In this document: positions 28,365 through 36,419 of the stretch, piece after piece
How the letters are laid out: every line of letters begins with the position of its first letter
How positions within the stretch are numbered: the stretch's first letter is position 1
Origin: an uncultured Gemmata sp.
Lineage (GTDB): Bacteria; Planctomycetota; Planctomycetia; Gemmatales; Gemmataceae
Reading direction: 5' to 3'
DNA length: 64,000 nucleotides
Assembly (NCBI GenBank): GCA_937924775.1
Contig: CALDUT010000002.1
Span: forward strand, 247,381 to 311,380
Made by a program: the position numbers and the translations under genes
Notes under the pieces: model-generated
What the model was told of the DNA's origin: nothing
The model's database searches: none
What the model saw: only the letters and a program-made list of their open reading frames with translations

Positions 28365-29150
28365 TTATGCATCGTCTTGCGAGGACTGTGTTTGCGGCGA
28401 GGTATTTTCTCCTTCCACCAAATAGAAGTATTGGATTACCGCGGCGGTGCTGATGGCCCCCAACGTGTGCCACAACCAATGGGTACCCATCGGTAAGTAG
28501 CTGGCGCTATACTGATCCACCAGCCGGAAAAACCAAGCGATCGCGAAACTGACGAAGCCCAGCACAATCCAACTGCCATAGCGGAATCTGGACCGCCACA
28601 ACACTAAGCCGATGGGCAACAGGACGATGATCGCTAGGGAAGCGTAGGAAAGGTTGATGCTCAGTTGTCGGTTCATAGGACCGAGCATGGAGAAAAATAA
28701 ACGGTTGATAGCCGCGTAAAAAAGGATCAGAAGCACCAGCATCCACAGCCGGTGCCGGCCTAAGTACCGGGACGCCATATACACCGCACCCAGCAGACCC
28801 AATAGCGAAATTGGAATGACATCCAACAGGAAGTACAAACGGTGAGCGCGGGTGGCGTGGAAGAGGGTGCCGCCAATACCCCCGGCCAGGAGAATCGGCA
28901 TACACGACGCCACAAACGGCCACTGCCGATAACGGCCACGTAAGCTCCACAGCCAGTAAAGAGCGATACCGATAAAGAAACTGGCGGTGATAGTGTTGAA
29001 AGGCTCCGCGATGAGGGGGGCATCGCTGGCCAGCGGATCCAATGGGGTTTCCACATATCGGGGCCCGCCGTCGCTGGCCAACCGACCGTTGAGCAAAAGG
29101 CCCCAATCCGGCTCCGTAGCCAGAGGTTCGGAAACCAAATCGTCTGCCAT
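28365..29150 (-). CDS. Ceramidase-like (CREST superfamily) membrane protein
   Basis: This 261-residue protein has about seven hydrophobic segments and starts at ATG 29150 with AAGGAG five bases upstream. Its motifs line up with alkaline ceramidases of the CREST superfamily: IAEPFNTITASFF (compare AEFxNTIS), GGTLFHATRAHRLYFLLDVIP (compare the FH...LLD motif), and the C-terminal THWLWHTLG (H-x3-H). The histidines and aspartate that bind zinc are thus present. The usual serine four residues before the first histidine appears to be glycine, so activity is uncertain. A lipid amidase or a receptor-like role are both possible. Confidence 0.65.
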   Translation of the reverse strand: MADDLVSEPLATEPDWGLLLNGRLASDGGPRYVETPLDPLASDAPLIAEPFNTITASFFIGIALYWLWSLRGRYRQWPFVASCMPILLAGGIGGTLFHATRAHRLYFLLDVIPISLLGLLGAVYMASRYLGRHRLWMLVLLILFYAAINRLFFSMLGPMNRQLSINLSYASLAIIVLLPIGLVLWRSRFRYGSWIVLGFVSFAIAWFFRLVDQYSASYLPMGTHWLWHTLGAISTAAVIQYFYLVEGENTSPQTQSSQDDA

Positions 29151-29261
29151 AGGCACTCCTTGCGATCGCTGTACGGATCAATTTCAGATTATTCGTCAAC
29201 CTGTGACACAAGCCCTGTTGCCGTAACGGCTTGGGTGATTTTGGAAAATCGTAACCTCTTC

Positions 29262-29289
29262 TTGACAGCGCGGATTGTGTCCCTATAGA
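29262..29289 (+). promoter_or_regulatory. Strong sigma70-type promoter before the hyperacidic gene
   Basis: TTGACA (29262-29267), a 16-base spacer, then TATAGA (29284-29289). The predicted start of transcription is near 29296, about 250 bases before the first credible start codon. Confidence 0.65.
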
Positions 29290-29295
29290 AGCGCC

Positions 29296-29544
29296 TACCT
29301 TCGCAACTCTGCACTCCTATTAGAGGGCAGAACGGCGAAGGGCCAACAAGTTCAGGTTCAAACCGAACGCGGACTCGTACCTACCGCTTGGTTGAACGTG
29401 GTTATTGCATTCTTCCAACCGTTACGCTCGCATGGGGCGGGGTTGGCGAACTTGAACTGGAGTTTGGGCCAGTAATCGCCGATAGCAGTGGGCATTCGGA
29501 ACACTGGCCGAGTTTCCTATATCCTATACGTGAGGATTGATTGT
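29296..29544 (+). ncRNA. Candidate structured RNA or long structured 5' leader
   Basis: No convincing reading frame occupies this stretch, yet it begins at a good promoter and is rich in inverted repeats. The first hairpin starts within about three bases of the predicted transcription start: CCTTCGC (29298-29304) pairs with GCGAAGG (29335-29341), and inside it CTGC-A-CTC (29309-29316) pairs with GAG-G-GCAG (29323-29330). Near the 3' end GGCCAGT (29467-29473) pairs exactly with ACTGGCC (29503-29509). It does not show the signatures of SRP RNA, RNase P RNA or tmRNA that I looked for. It may be an independent small RNA or the regulatory leader of the acidic gene at 29545. Confidence 0.45.
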
Positions 29545-29943
29545 ATGCCCTCGCACGCCCTGCTCACTATCACCGGCTGGGAGACACTTGAAGAACTGCG
29601 ACCGTGGCTCGGGGAATGGCTCCCGGCCATCCTAGCTTCCGATGACGACGAGGATGACAATTACGACGACGAAGACGACGACGACTTCGACGATGAGGAC
29701 GAGGATTTTGACGAAGAAGACCTCGACGATGAAGATTTTGACGATGATGAAGATTTTGACGACGATGAAGATTTTGACGATGATGAAGATTTCGATGATG
29801 AAGATTTCGATGACGACGACTTCGATGATGAAGATGATGAACTGGACGATATCGACGAAGACGACGAGGAGGATGACGACGAAGACGAAGAAGACGAGGA
29901 AGAAGATGATGAACCGACACCTCCCAAGAAGGGGCGTCGCTAG
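29545..29943 (+). CDS. Hyperacidic Asp/Glu-repeat protein
   Basis: This 132-residue protein starts at ATG 29545 (MPSHALLTITGWETLEELRP), with GAGG nine bases upstream. The first 30 residues are ordinary and partly hydrophobic, so they may fold. From about residue 33 to 123 the chain is almost only Asp and Glu, with Phe at regular intervals in a DDEDFD repeat. It ends in a short basic tail (PTPPKKGRR). A charge this extreme suggests a disordered, cation-binding or nucleic-acid-mimic protein. It is a single-gene unit with its own promoter, long leader and terminator. I know no family; the frame is kept open through an 18-base tandem repeat. Confidence 0.7.
   Translation: MPSHALLTITGWETLEELRPWLGEWLPAILASDDDEDDNYDDEDDDDFDDEDEDFDEEDLDDEDFDDDEDFDDDEDFDDDEDFDDEDFDDDDFDDEDDELDDIDEDDEEDDDEDEEDEEEDDEPTPPKKGRR
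29728..29799 (+). repeat. 18-bp tandem repeat inside the acidic gene
   Basis: Units with consensus GATGAAGATTTTGACGAY begin at 29728, 29746, 29764 and 29782; the last has TTC GAT variants. Each encodes D-E-D-F-D-D. A shortened 15-base unit follows at 29797. Because 18 is a multiple of three, unit gain or loss changes protein length without breaking the frame. Confidence 0.85.
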
Positions 29944-29981
29944 CTATCTCTCTACTCATGAAGTAGTTGTGACGAATTTGG

Positions 29982-30008
29982 AGGACGAGGGCCAACTCGT
30001 CCTTTTTT
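29982..30008 (+). terminator. Intrinsic terminator of the hyperacidic gene
   Basis: AGGACGAG (29982-29989) and CTCGTCCT (29996-30003) form a perfect 8-bp stem with loop GGCCAA, followed by T6. It lies 39 bases after the stop codon. Confidence 0.85.
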
Positions 30009-30131
30009 CATGGAATCGTTTCCGTCGGTGTTTCGTCTAAAACGGGGCAAACGTCGCAGGAGTGACCACTGCGACGAAGCTCCTATATGGCCTCCCCTGC
30101 CGCTATTTTTCGCGAACTGAACTGAGCTTCC

Positions 30132-31052
30132 ATGACGCAGATGAATGGTTTGTCGCCGCGGTTGGATTGGCCCCAACACCGGCCCTTATCTAAATTATCA
30201 CAAAAAAAACTATTCACCCGGGTGGCGGGGTTCATTGGTCGCAACTGGGCCCGTGTCGGTTACGGCTACCACATTGAGCCAACGTGGCTGCAAATCAATC
30301 GTTGGGAAATTCCCATTCGCGGCTTGCCGGCAGCTTGGGATGGTCTGCGGGTGGCCCAGCTGAGTGATTTCCACAGCGGCCCGCACATCCCCCCCGGCTA
30401 TCTGGAAGAGGCTATCGAACGCACGGCGGCCGAACGACCCGATGTTATCACTTTAACTGGCGATTTCATTGATCGGGGCCCAAGGTATGTGGCCCAGGCA
30501 GCGCGGCTGTTCCGGGGGCTCCAAGCCCCATTGGGTGTTTATGCCGTGTTGGGCAACCACGATTTCGCGGTTCACACGGCACGCGGGGTTCGCCGTTATC
30601 CCGATCTGCATTGCCGAGTTACTGAGGCGTTGGCCCACGAGGGCGTGATGGTACTCCGCAATCAGACACTCGGCTTTCAGCGGGGGGAAGCCCATCTGCT
30701 GATCGCGGGCATGGACGATCTGTGGAGTGGGGAAGCCAACCCTGAAGCAACCTTCGCCGGAACTTGCCCGCAAACTCCACGCATTCTCCTGGCCCACAAT
30801 CCGCAATCGGTACTGACACTCGGGCCGCATCGGGCCGATCTGATCCTCAGTGGCCACACCCACGGTGGGCAAATCAACTGGCCAGGGTGGGGCCGGCTGC
30901 TGTTGGGCAAAAACGCGCGTCGCTGGGCGGCCGGCCTCTATCCATTGCCGCGCGACCAACACCTGTATGTGAATACCGGGGTGGGGTTCGGGTGGCGCTT
31001 CCGCTACGGCGTTCGCCCAGAGTTGGCCATTCTCACCTTGCGAACCGCCTAG
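30132..31052 (+). CDS. Calcineurin-like metallophosphoesterase
   Basis: This 306-residue protein carries the complete metallophosphoesterase motif set: LSDFHSGPH (D-x-H), LTGDFIDRG (GD), VLGNHDFAV (GNHD), ILLAHNPQ (H) and LSGHTHGGQINWP (GHxH). This is the YkuE/LpxG-like branch of calcineurin phosphoesterases, usually membrane-peripheral and acting on phospholipid or nucleoside phosphoesters. About 70 N-terminal residues precede the fold, including FTRVAGFIGRNWARVGYGY, which may touch the membrane but is not a clear TM. The nucleotide-sugar epimerase gene follows after 66 bases, so a role in cell-envelope sugar or lipid metabolism is reasonable but unproven. Confidence 0.9.
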   Translation: MTQMNGLSPRLDWPQHRPLSKLSQKKLFTRVAGFIGRNWARVGYGYHIEPTWLQINRWEIPIRGLPAAWDGLRVAQLSDFHSGPHIPPGYLEEAIERTAAERPDVITLTGDFIDRGPRYVAQAARLFRGLQAPLGVYAVLGNHDFAVHTARGVRRYPDLHCRVTEALAHEGVMVLRNQTLGFQRGEAHLLIAGMDDLWSGEANPEATFAGTCPQTPRILLAHNPQSVLTLGPHRADLILSGHTHGGQINWPGWGRLLLGKNARRWAAGLYPLPRDQHLYVNTGVGFGWRFRYGVRPELAILTLRTA

Positions 31053-31118
31053 ACGATTACGTTCCGCGCATGGTACATTCTCCACTGCTCGCCTCAACTT
31101 TGCGGAGTATCTACACTC

Positions 31119-32078
31119 ATGGAAGAGTTGGCCCTGGTGACCGGTGGAGCCGGATTCATCGGCTCCCATTTGGTGGAAGAACTCGTACGTCGTGGGCAGC
31201 CGGTTCGCGTTCTTGATGATTTCAGCACAGGTCTGCGAAGCAATTTGGCGCATTTATGCGACCTGGAGATTGTGGAAGGCAGCATCACCGATCCTGCTTG
31301 TGTGATGCAAGCCATGCGGGATGTTAGCATCGTCTACCATCTGGCGGCGCTAGCCTCGGTGGCTCGCAGTGTCGAGAACCCGCTGGCGACGCATGCGGCC
31401 TGTGCCACGGGCACACTGAATGTTCTGGAGGCCGCGCGGAAATCGGGTGTGAGACGAGTCGTTTATGCGGCCAGCTCCAGCGCCTACGGAGGGCAGAGCG
31501 GCCCGCGGGCGCAAAGCGAGGAACTCCCGGTTTTGGCCAAATCACCCTACGCCGCCGCCAAACTGGCCGGTGAATTCTACATGGAAGCGTTCACCCATAC
31601 GTTTGGCCTCGAAACCGTTCGTTTGCGCTTCTTCAACATCTTCGGTCCGCGGCAAAGGGCGGATAACCCCTACAGTGGCGTCATTGCCCTTTTCACCGCC
31701 GCGATGGTGGAAGGCCGCTCACCCCTCATTCATGGGGATGGGCAACAATCGCGAGACTTTACATTTGTGGCCAACGCCGTTCAGGCTCTGGTTCGCGCCG
31801 CGGAGGCCCCAGAAGCCAATGGCCGCGTCTATAACGTCGGTACTGGGCAAAGCTATAGCATTCTCCAATTGGTCGAAACCCTCAACCGCATTCTCGGAAC
31901 ATCGCTGGTCCCTCAATTCCAGCCCCCCCGGCCTGGGGATGTGAAATTCTCCCAAGCCGATATTCGCCGCACCCAAGCCGATCTCGGTTACCAGCCCACC
32001 GTGATGTTCGAAGATGGCTTACGCCACACGGTGAGTTGGTACTTGGCCACACAACAGCCGAAGGCCGTACGCGTTTAG
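31119..32078 (+). CDS. NAD-dependent UDP-sugar 4-epimerase (extended SDR)
   Basis: This 319-residue extended SDR has the NAD loop TGGAGFIGSHLVEEL, VYHLAALASVARS, the catalytic region VYAASSSAYG, YAAAK for the Tyr/Lys pair, and the substrate part VRLRFFNIFGPRQ with DFTFVANAV. The family interconverts UDP-glucose/galactose or UDP-GlcNAc/GalNAc. The GPRQ...NPYSGVI stretch resembles the WbpP-like UDP-N-acetylglucosamine epimerases. It would feed cell-surface polysaccharide or glycoprotein synthesis. It follows the phosphoesterase by 66 bases on the same strand. Confidence 0.9.
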   Translation: MEELALVTGGAGFIGSHLVEELVRRGQPVRVLDDFSTGLRSNLAHLCDLEIVEGSITDPACVMQAMRDVSIVYHLAALASVARSVENPLATHAACATGTLNVLEAARKSGVRRVVYAASSSAYGGQSGPRAQSEELPVLAKSPYAAAKLAGEFYMEAFTHTFGLETVRLRFFNIFGPRQRADNPYSGVIALFTAAMVEGRSPLIHGDGQQSRDFTFVANAVQALVRAAEAPEANGRVYNVGTGQSYSILQLVETLNRILGTSLVPQFQPPRPGDVKFSQADIRRTQADLGYQPTVMFEDGLRHTVSWYLATQQPKAVRV

Positions 32079-32158
32079 CCAGATACCGTTGGGTGGAATG
32101 GGTTGAAGCTCAAACCATCACCGCAGGGGAACAATAGCTCCACCGCAGTGGGTGTGGC

Positions 32159-32581
32159 TTACGGTCGCTTCGCTTCGCCAGAAGGCGGCGACGAACCGCT
32201 CGGGGGTGTGAGTGTGCCGCGCAGTGGCAGACCCGGGACTACTGCCGCTTTCCCTTGAACGACCGTGATCGAAAAGCTCTGCATATCGCCCTTACAGTTC
32301 AACTGGCCACTCCAGAGGGGATTGGCCGCATTGGCCGCGTCCACAATTTCGTAGTTCTTGATGCCCGGTATGGCGTGAAATTCGCGAAACGATTCCCCCG
32401 GAAGCAGTTTGTAGGGCTTCCCGCAGACTTTCTTCCCATTGATGGTGGTAAACTCTTGCACCACAAGGGTTTTGGGTGTGTCGTTCTTGAACGTGACCCA
32501 GCCGGCGACGGCATCTCTGCTCAGTAGGCACACCGTTGCGAAAATCGCAAGGCTTTTCAGCAATCGCGGAAGACCTAGCAT
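32159..32581 (-). CDS. Small secreted protein of unknown function
   Basis: This 140-residue protein has a signal peptide (KSLAIFATVCLLSRDAVAG). The mature part is beta-rich: WVTFKNDTPKTLVVQEFTT, CGKPYKLLPGESFREF, NYEIVDAANAANPLWSGQL and SITVVQGKAAVV. Two cysteines could form a disulfide, and the proline/serine-rich tail is disordered. The pattern suggests a small immunoglobulin-like or jelly-roll domain exported to the periplasm or surface. It is convergent with the epimerase gene. No homologous family is recognised. Confidence 0.7.
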   Translation of the reverse strand: MLGLPRLLKSLAIFATVCLLSRDAVAGWVTFKNDTPKTLVVQEFTTINGKKVCGKPYKLLPGESFREFHAIPGIKNYEIVDAANAANPLWSGQLNCKGDMQSFSITVVQGKAAVVPGLPLRGTLTPPSGSSPPSGEAKRP

Positions 32582-32688
32582 GGGGATAATGCCGCGAACA
32601 CCGGAAACGATCGCTCACCTACCCCCTAGAATGCCTGGCTGAAGCGATCTTGCGCCGAAAAAATCTCCCGATGACAATGGGTTGTAAG

Positions 32689-33570
32689 TTACGCGGCATT
32701 CGATACTTCCGTGGTTTTTTCAGCCGCTCGCCGCAAGTTTTTTTCAAATGCCTTCACCGCGTCCACCGCGAACCGAATGGCGGCTTTGTCCCAATGCTCT
32801 AGGTTCTCCGGATAACCTGCCTTTACACCCGCTTGAACCACATAAGCCAGCAAAGCACCGCGGGCGCAGAGGTGCTGATCAGCTAACCGAGCGTCGTAAC
32901 TCTGCAAGCGACGTTGCAGTTCTGAGCCGCTGGCGGGCAGACGGCTGGTCGAAGAAGCATTCGTCGAGGCACTGGTGACAGCAGTTCCTGCTTGTGCTTT
33001 GCCCTTTGGCTCAGGCAGTGTGGACAATTCGCACAACGGTTGAGGCCAAGGCATCGCTGCGGGCGATGGCGATAGTGCCGAGTTGTCTTTCGGCTTGGGC
33101 AGAGCGAACGCTGGCAACTTCGGCGCTTGGACAATCTGCTTTTTGACCGGGTCGTAGTCCACCCATTGGGCCGGCAAGCGGTACAAATAACGGCCAATGC
33201 CGAACTTGACCGCGGCCCGCTTGAGAGCATCGCTGAAGGCGGCCTTCATGCGGTCGCCGCCATCGGGTTGTTCACTCGGGCTGCCAACATCGGTTTTGGT
33301 GATCCACCGGTCGCCCAGCTTCAGCCGCAATCGGCAAATCACCGAGCCATCGGGGAGAATCTTGTACGAATCCTGCCAATTCTCCACGCCCAAAACTTCA
33401 TCGAGCCGGTCCTGAATGAGCCGGGCGTCAATGTAGGCCATCGCAAGACAACGGTTGTTCTTGACCATTTGCGGTTTGAACTTCACATCCTGGGGGTCGA
33501 ACGGTTCCGCCAGGGCCGCCGTCAACGCTTGGATTTCGGGGTTACGCGGTGTTGGCTGAGAGTGGGTCAT
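32689..33570 (-). CDS. Rad52/Rad22-family single-strand annealing protein
   Basis: This 293-residue protein has an N-terminal Rad52-type annealing domain (residues 20-155): VKFKPQMVKNNRCLAMAYID, LDEVLGVENWQDSYKILPDG, CRLRLKLGDRWITKTDVG, EQPDGGDRMKAAFSDALKRA and VKFGIGRYLYRLPAQWVDYD. Such proteins bind ssDNA and anneal complementary strands; bacterial relatives are mostly phage recombinases, but chromosomal copies occur in planctomycetes. The middle is a Pro/Ser/Thr linker. The last 75 residues are helical (LLAYVVQAGVKAGYPENLEHW) and may mediate contacts. GAGGAG lies five bases before ATG 33570, and a consensus-like promoter lies just upstream. No phage genes are nearby. Confidence 0.85.
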   Translation of the reverse strand: MTHSQPTPRNPEIQALTAALAEPFDPQDVKFKPQMVKNNRCLAMAYIDARLIQDRLDEVLGVENWQDSYKILPDGSVICRLRLKLGDRWITKTDVGSPSEQPDGGDRMKAAFSDALKRAAVKFGIGRYLYRLPAQWVDYDPVKKQIVQAPKLPAFALPKPKDNSALSPSPAAMPWPQPLCELSTLPEPKGKAQAGTAVTSASTNASSTSRLPASGSELQRRLQSYDARLADQHLCARGALLAYVVQAGVKAGYPENLEHWDKAAIRFAVDAVKAFEKNLRRAAEKTTEVSNAA

Positions 33571-33603
33571 AGATACTCCTCAATTGTGTTATCTTGTTCA
33601 TAT

Positions 33604-33631
33604 AGTATACTCGTGTTTCGTATAATGTCAA
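33604..33631 (-). promoter_or_regulatory. Near-consensus promoter of the Rad52-like gene, in an AT-rich inverted repeat
   Basis: On the minus strand TTGACA (33631-33626) and TATACT (33609-33604) are 16 bases apart, and ATG 33570 begins about 27 bases after the expected start of transcription. The spacer and -10 overlap an imperfect inverted repeat (TATACTCG / TCGTATA on the plus strand), which could be an operator. Confidence 0.7.
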
Positions 33632-33849
33632 GTGATTTGGACAAAAAACCGATGAGCCGTAGATGTGCAGAAACGTTACAATTACTCATAACTTGTGCGG
33701 TATTGACACGCTTCCGCCCTAAGTGGCGAAAAATCCAGCGTTTCCGAAGGATGAAAACCGCGCTGGGTTCTGGAAAGTATCGAAATTACGCTATCTTGGC
33801 CTGTGAGTTGCACACCAGCATCGCAACTCATTTCATTTCGGAGTTCGTG

Positions 33850-34293
33850 ATGAAAACCCCGATCCGTCTGCTGTGGCTTGTCTCGATACCGACGGCCTTG
33901 GTGGTGATTCTGACCCCCTTTAGGTTGGCGCAAACCCAGCCCAAAGAGCCACCGAAGCAACCTAGTGTGATGCAGCGAAAATTGGGACACTCCCAGAAAG
34001 TTTTGGAAGCCTTAGCCAAGAAAGACTTTAAAGAACTCGATGCCGCCGCCAGCGGCTTGATCGACTGTGTCAAGGATTTGACATGGAAAATCAATGAAAC
34101 CGAGATGTACCTCGTCTATACCAATGATTTCCTCCGCCGCGCCGAGGGTCTGAAGAAAGCGGCCCGCGACAAGAACATCGACGCCGCGGCCCTTTCCTAT
34201 GTGGACATGACGCTTACCTGCGTCAAGTGTCACCAATACCTACGCGGCGATGATGTTCGGGCTGAACCAGCGAAGCCCTTGGCCACCAAGTAA
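33850..34293 (+). CDS. Exported class II (c'-type) cytochrome c-like protein
   Basis: This 147-residue protein starts at ATG 33850 with a signal peptide (KTPIRLLWLVSIPTALVVIL). The mature chain is four-helix-like and rich in Lys/Ala/Asp. The single heme motif CVKCH is near the C-terminus (LTCVKCHQYLRG), which is the arrangement of cytochrome c' / c556 proteins, where the heme site lies on the last helix. A periplasmic electron-transfer or gas-binding role is likely. A larger frame upstream overlaps the Rad52 gene and is not real; the signal peptide fixes the start. It is divergent from the Rad52-like gene. Confidence 0.8.
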   Translation: MKTPIRLLWLVSIPTALVVILTPFRLAQTQPKEPPKQPSVMQRKLGHSQKVLEALAKKDFKELDAAASGLIDCVKDLTWKINETEMYLVYTNDFLRRAEGLKKAARDKNIDAAALSYVDMTLTCVKCHQYLRGDDVRAEPAKPLATK

Positions 34294-34376
34294 CGTGGAT
34301 CACGTCCCTGGTCAGCTGGGGATAGTTTTCAGTCCTCAGCCGACATTCGCTTACGGGGCAAAAACGGCATGACAGA

Positions 34377-36344
34377 TTAGCGACTGAGTTTGTCGGCACC
34401 CGGTGCGGGCTTTTGGCCGATGGTGGCTAATGCCTGTGTCAGAAAATCAGTCGCGATCTTCTGAACGTGCTCGTCGATGGCGGCACAGGTGGCGTCCCAC
34501 GCCGTTTGGGGCGTGCCGGGAGTCCACGGTTCCCCACAGACCTCGATGTAGGCTTTCGCCTTCGGCTCGGTTCCACTGGGCCGCAGGCAAACTTTCGCGT
34601 GGACGCTTTTGTCGCCAAGCCGGAAGATGAGGAAGTTCCGAGCTGCTTTATCGGTTTCGCCTTTGAACGGCCCCAACCGTCCCTGAGGGTTTTGCAAGTC
34701 TTCGAAGCTTGTTACGGTCAATCCTCCAATCTGCTGAGGGGGGTTGGTCCGGAGGGCATCGAGCATGCGGCGCATGTGGACTTTGCCCTCCAGTCCTGAT
34801 AAAACTATGTTCAAAAGTTCATTGCGGTAATAACCGAACTGACGATTCAGGTCGTCGAGATAATCCACCAAGGTTCTCCCTTGTCGCTTTTGGTACAAGG
34901 CCGCTTCGGCCAAAAGCAAGGCGGCACAGCCGGCGTCTTTGTCACGAATGCCCGGGGTGGCGAGGATGCCATGGCTTTCCTCGGTGGCGATGATGAAATC
35001 GCTGAGAGTACCGCGAACATCGCCGTATTGCCCGGTGGATTCGAGCTGCCACAACACATCGGCGTGATATTTGAAACCGACGAGCAGATCATTCACCACC
35101 TGGGCCCCGAACGAGCGGGCGATGCGGGTGATTTGTCCGGTGGTCACTTCGGTGGTGATGACGATGGGGGAGGCGGGCAGGGAGCCATTGCGCGCCAATT
35201 GGGCCAGCTTGAAATGAGTGAGTAGGGCCGCGATTTCGTTACCGGTGAGGAAGCGGAAGGTGCCCTTGCCATCCGGCGAGCGGTTGGCCATGCCGCCGAT
35301 GCGGTCAGCGTCGGGATCGGTAGCAAGGAGGAGGTCGGCGTGTTTCTCCCGGGCGAGTTTTTCGGCTCGGTCCATACATTCGGGTACTTCCGGATTGGGG
35401 GATTTAGTCACGTTGGGGAAGCGGCCATCCGGAGTAGCTTGTTCAGGCGGAACGATGGGTCGGAAACCCTGGGCCTCCAAGACTTCCCCCGCGCAGAAGT
35501 TCCCGCAACCGTGCAACGGGGTGAAAACGACGCGCAGTTCATCGACTGTAGGCGGGGGAATCAGGCTTTCGTGCCGGCACAGATCGATATAGGCCCGGTG
35601 CGGTTCATCGGTCAGGAATTGCACTTTCCCAGTTCGTACCGCGTCAGCGAAAGAGAGATGGCGGATGTGTTGTACGGCATCGACCATTTCACTCATCAGT
35701 TGATCTTCGGGCGGGACAAGCTGGGCACCCCGTTCATCGTAAAACTTGCTGCCGTTGTCGTCGGGCGGGTTGTGACTGGCCGTCATGTTCAAGCCGCCGT
35801 TGGCCCGCAAGTAGCGAATGGTGAACGATAACTCTGGGGTGGCGATGTAGCGTTTGGAATCCGGAGGCAGGATGATAGCCTGAATGCCGTTGGCAGCGTA
35901 GATGCCGGCGGCATGCTGGCAGAAATCGCGGCTGGTCAAACCCAGAACCGGGTTGGGTAATGCCGGGTTGTAGACTTTCCGAGTATCTTCGAAGCGGCGG
36001 ACATCGTAAGCCAGCACAACCCGCAGTTCGGCTCCTGGGAAGCGTTGCCGCAAGTACTCGCAATGCCCCTGAACGCTGGCCCCGAGGGTCCAGAGATTCA
36101 TGCGGTTGGGGCCAATACCAACAGCCCCGCGACGGCCACCGGTACCAAACGGTATGATTTGGTAAAACGAATCGAGGAGAACGGACCATGCCCCCGACTG
36201 GGCGAGCCATTCGATCTGGGGGCGATAGTCAGCATATTCCGGACGGGTCAGCCAGATTTCGAGGTTCTGCAAGGCCCGCTCTTGGAGAGCGGCGTCGGCA
36301 TCGATCGTCGCAAATCCAGCCCGGGCTGAAGCAATTAAGTCCAT
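34377..36344 (-). CDS. Phosphohexomutase (PGM/PMM superfamily, PGM2-like)
   Basis: This 655-residue alpha-D-phosphohexomutase has all four active-site motifs: the phosphoserine loop MTASHNPPDDNGSK (S190), the Mg-binding loop ATDPDADRIGG, the sugar-binding loop TEESHGILA and the phosphate-binding loop RPSGTEPKAKAY. The length and the GTGGRRG start motif fit the long PGM2/phosphopentomutase-like branch. It would interconvert glucose-1-P and glucose-6-P or pentose equivalents, in the cytoplasm. The start MDLIASARAGFATID follows the usual pattern. A small orphan gene ends 76 bases upstream on the same strand. Confidence 0.93.
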   Translation of the reverse strand: MDLIASARAGFATIDADAALQERALQNLEIWLTRPEYADYRPQIEWLAQSGAWSVLLDSFYQIIPFGTGGRRGAVGIGPNRMNLWTLGASVQGHCEYLRQRFPGAELRVVLAYDVRRFEDTRKVYNPALPNPVLGLTSRDFCQHAAGIYAANGIQAIILPPDSKRYIATPELSFTIRYLRANGGLNMTASHNPPDDNGSKFYDERGAQLVPPEDQLMSEMVDAVQHIRHLSFADAVRTGKVQFLTDEPHRAYIDLCRHESLIPPPTVDELRVVFTPLHGCGNFCAGEVLEAQGFRPIVPPEQATPDGRFPNVTKSPNPEVPECMDRAEKLAREKHADLLLATDPDADRIGGMANRSPDGKGTFRFLTGNEIAALLTHFKLAQLARNGSLPASPIVITTEVTTGQITRIARSFGAQVVNDLLVGFKYHADVLWQLESTGQYGDVRGTLSDFIIATEESHGILATPGIRDKDAGCAALLLAEAALYQKRQGRTLVDYLDDLNRQFGYYRNELLNIVLSGLEGKVHMRRMLDALRTNPPQQIGGLTVTSFEDLQNPQGRLGPFKGETDKAARNFLIFRLGDKSVHAKVCLRPSGTEPKAKAYIEVCGEPWTPGTPQTAWDATCAAIDEHVQKIATDFLTQALATIGQKPAPGADKLSR

Positions 36345-36419
36345 TGGTTCCTCACGTCAGCGGCTTTCCGGAGACTTTACCAACTCCGATGTGCCAAGGC
36401 CACACTGAGAAGGAACTAC

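Noticed and set aside
29728..29835. Regular 18-bp repeats that could suggest a CRISPR-like array
   Set aside because: The repeats are directly contiguous without spacers and lie in frame inside a coding region.
29661..29927. An 88-codon minus-strand frame that is nearly pure serine
   Set aside because: It is the mirror of the GAT/GAC/GAA repeat of the acidic gene. It has no start signal, and promoter, leader and terminator all lie on the plus strand.
33127..33849. N-terminal extension of the cytochrome c'-like gene back to 33127
   Set aside because: The extension is antisense to the Rad52-like gene; the signal peptide at 33850 marks the real start.
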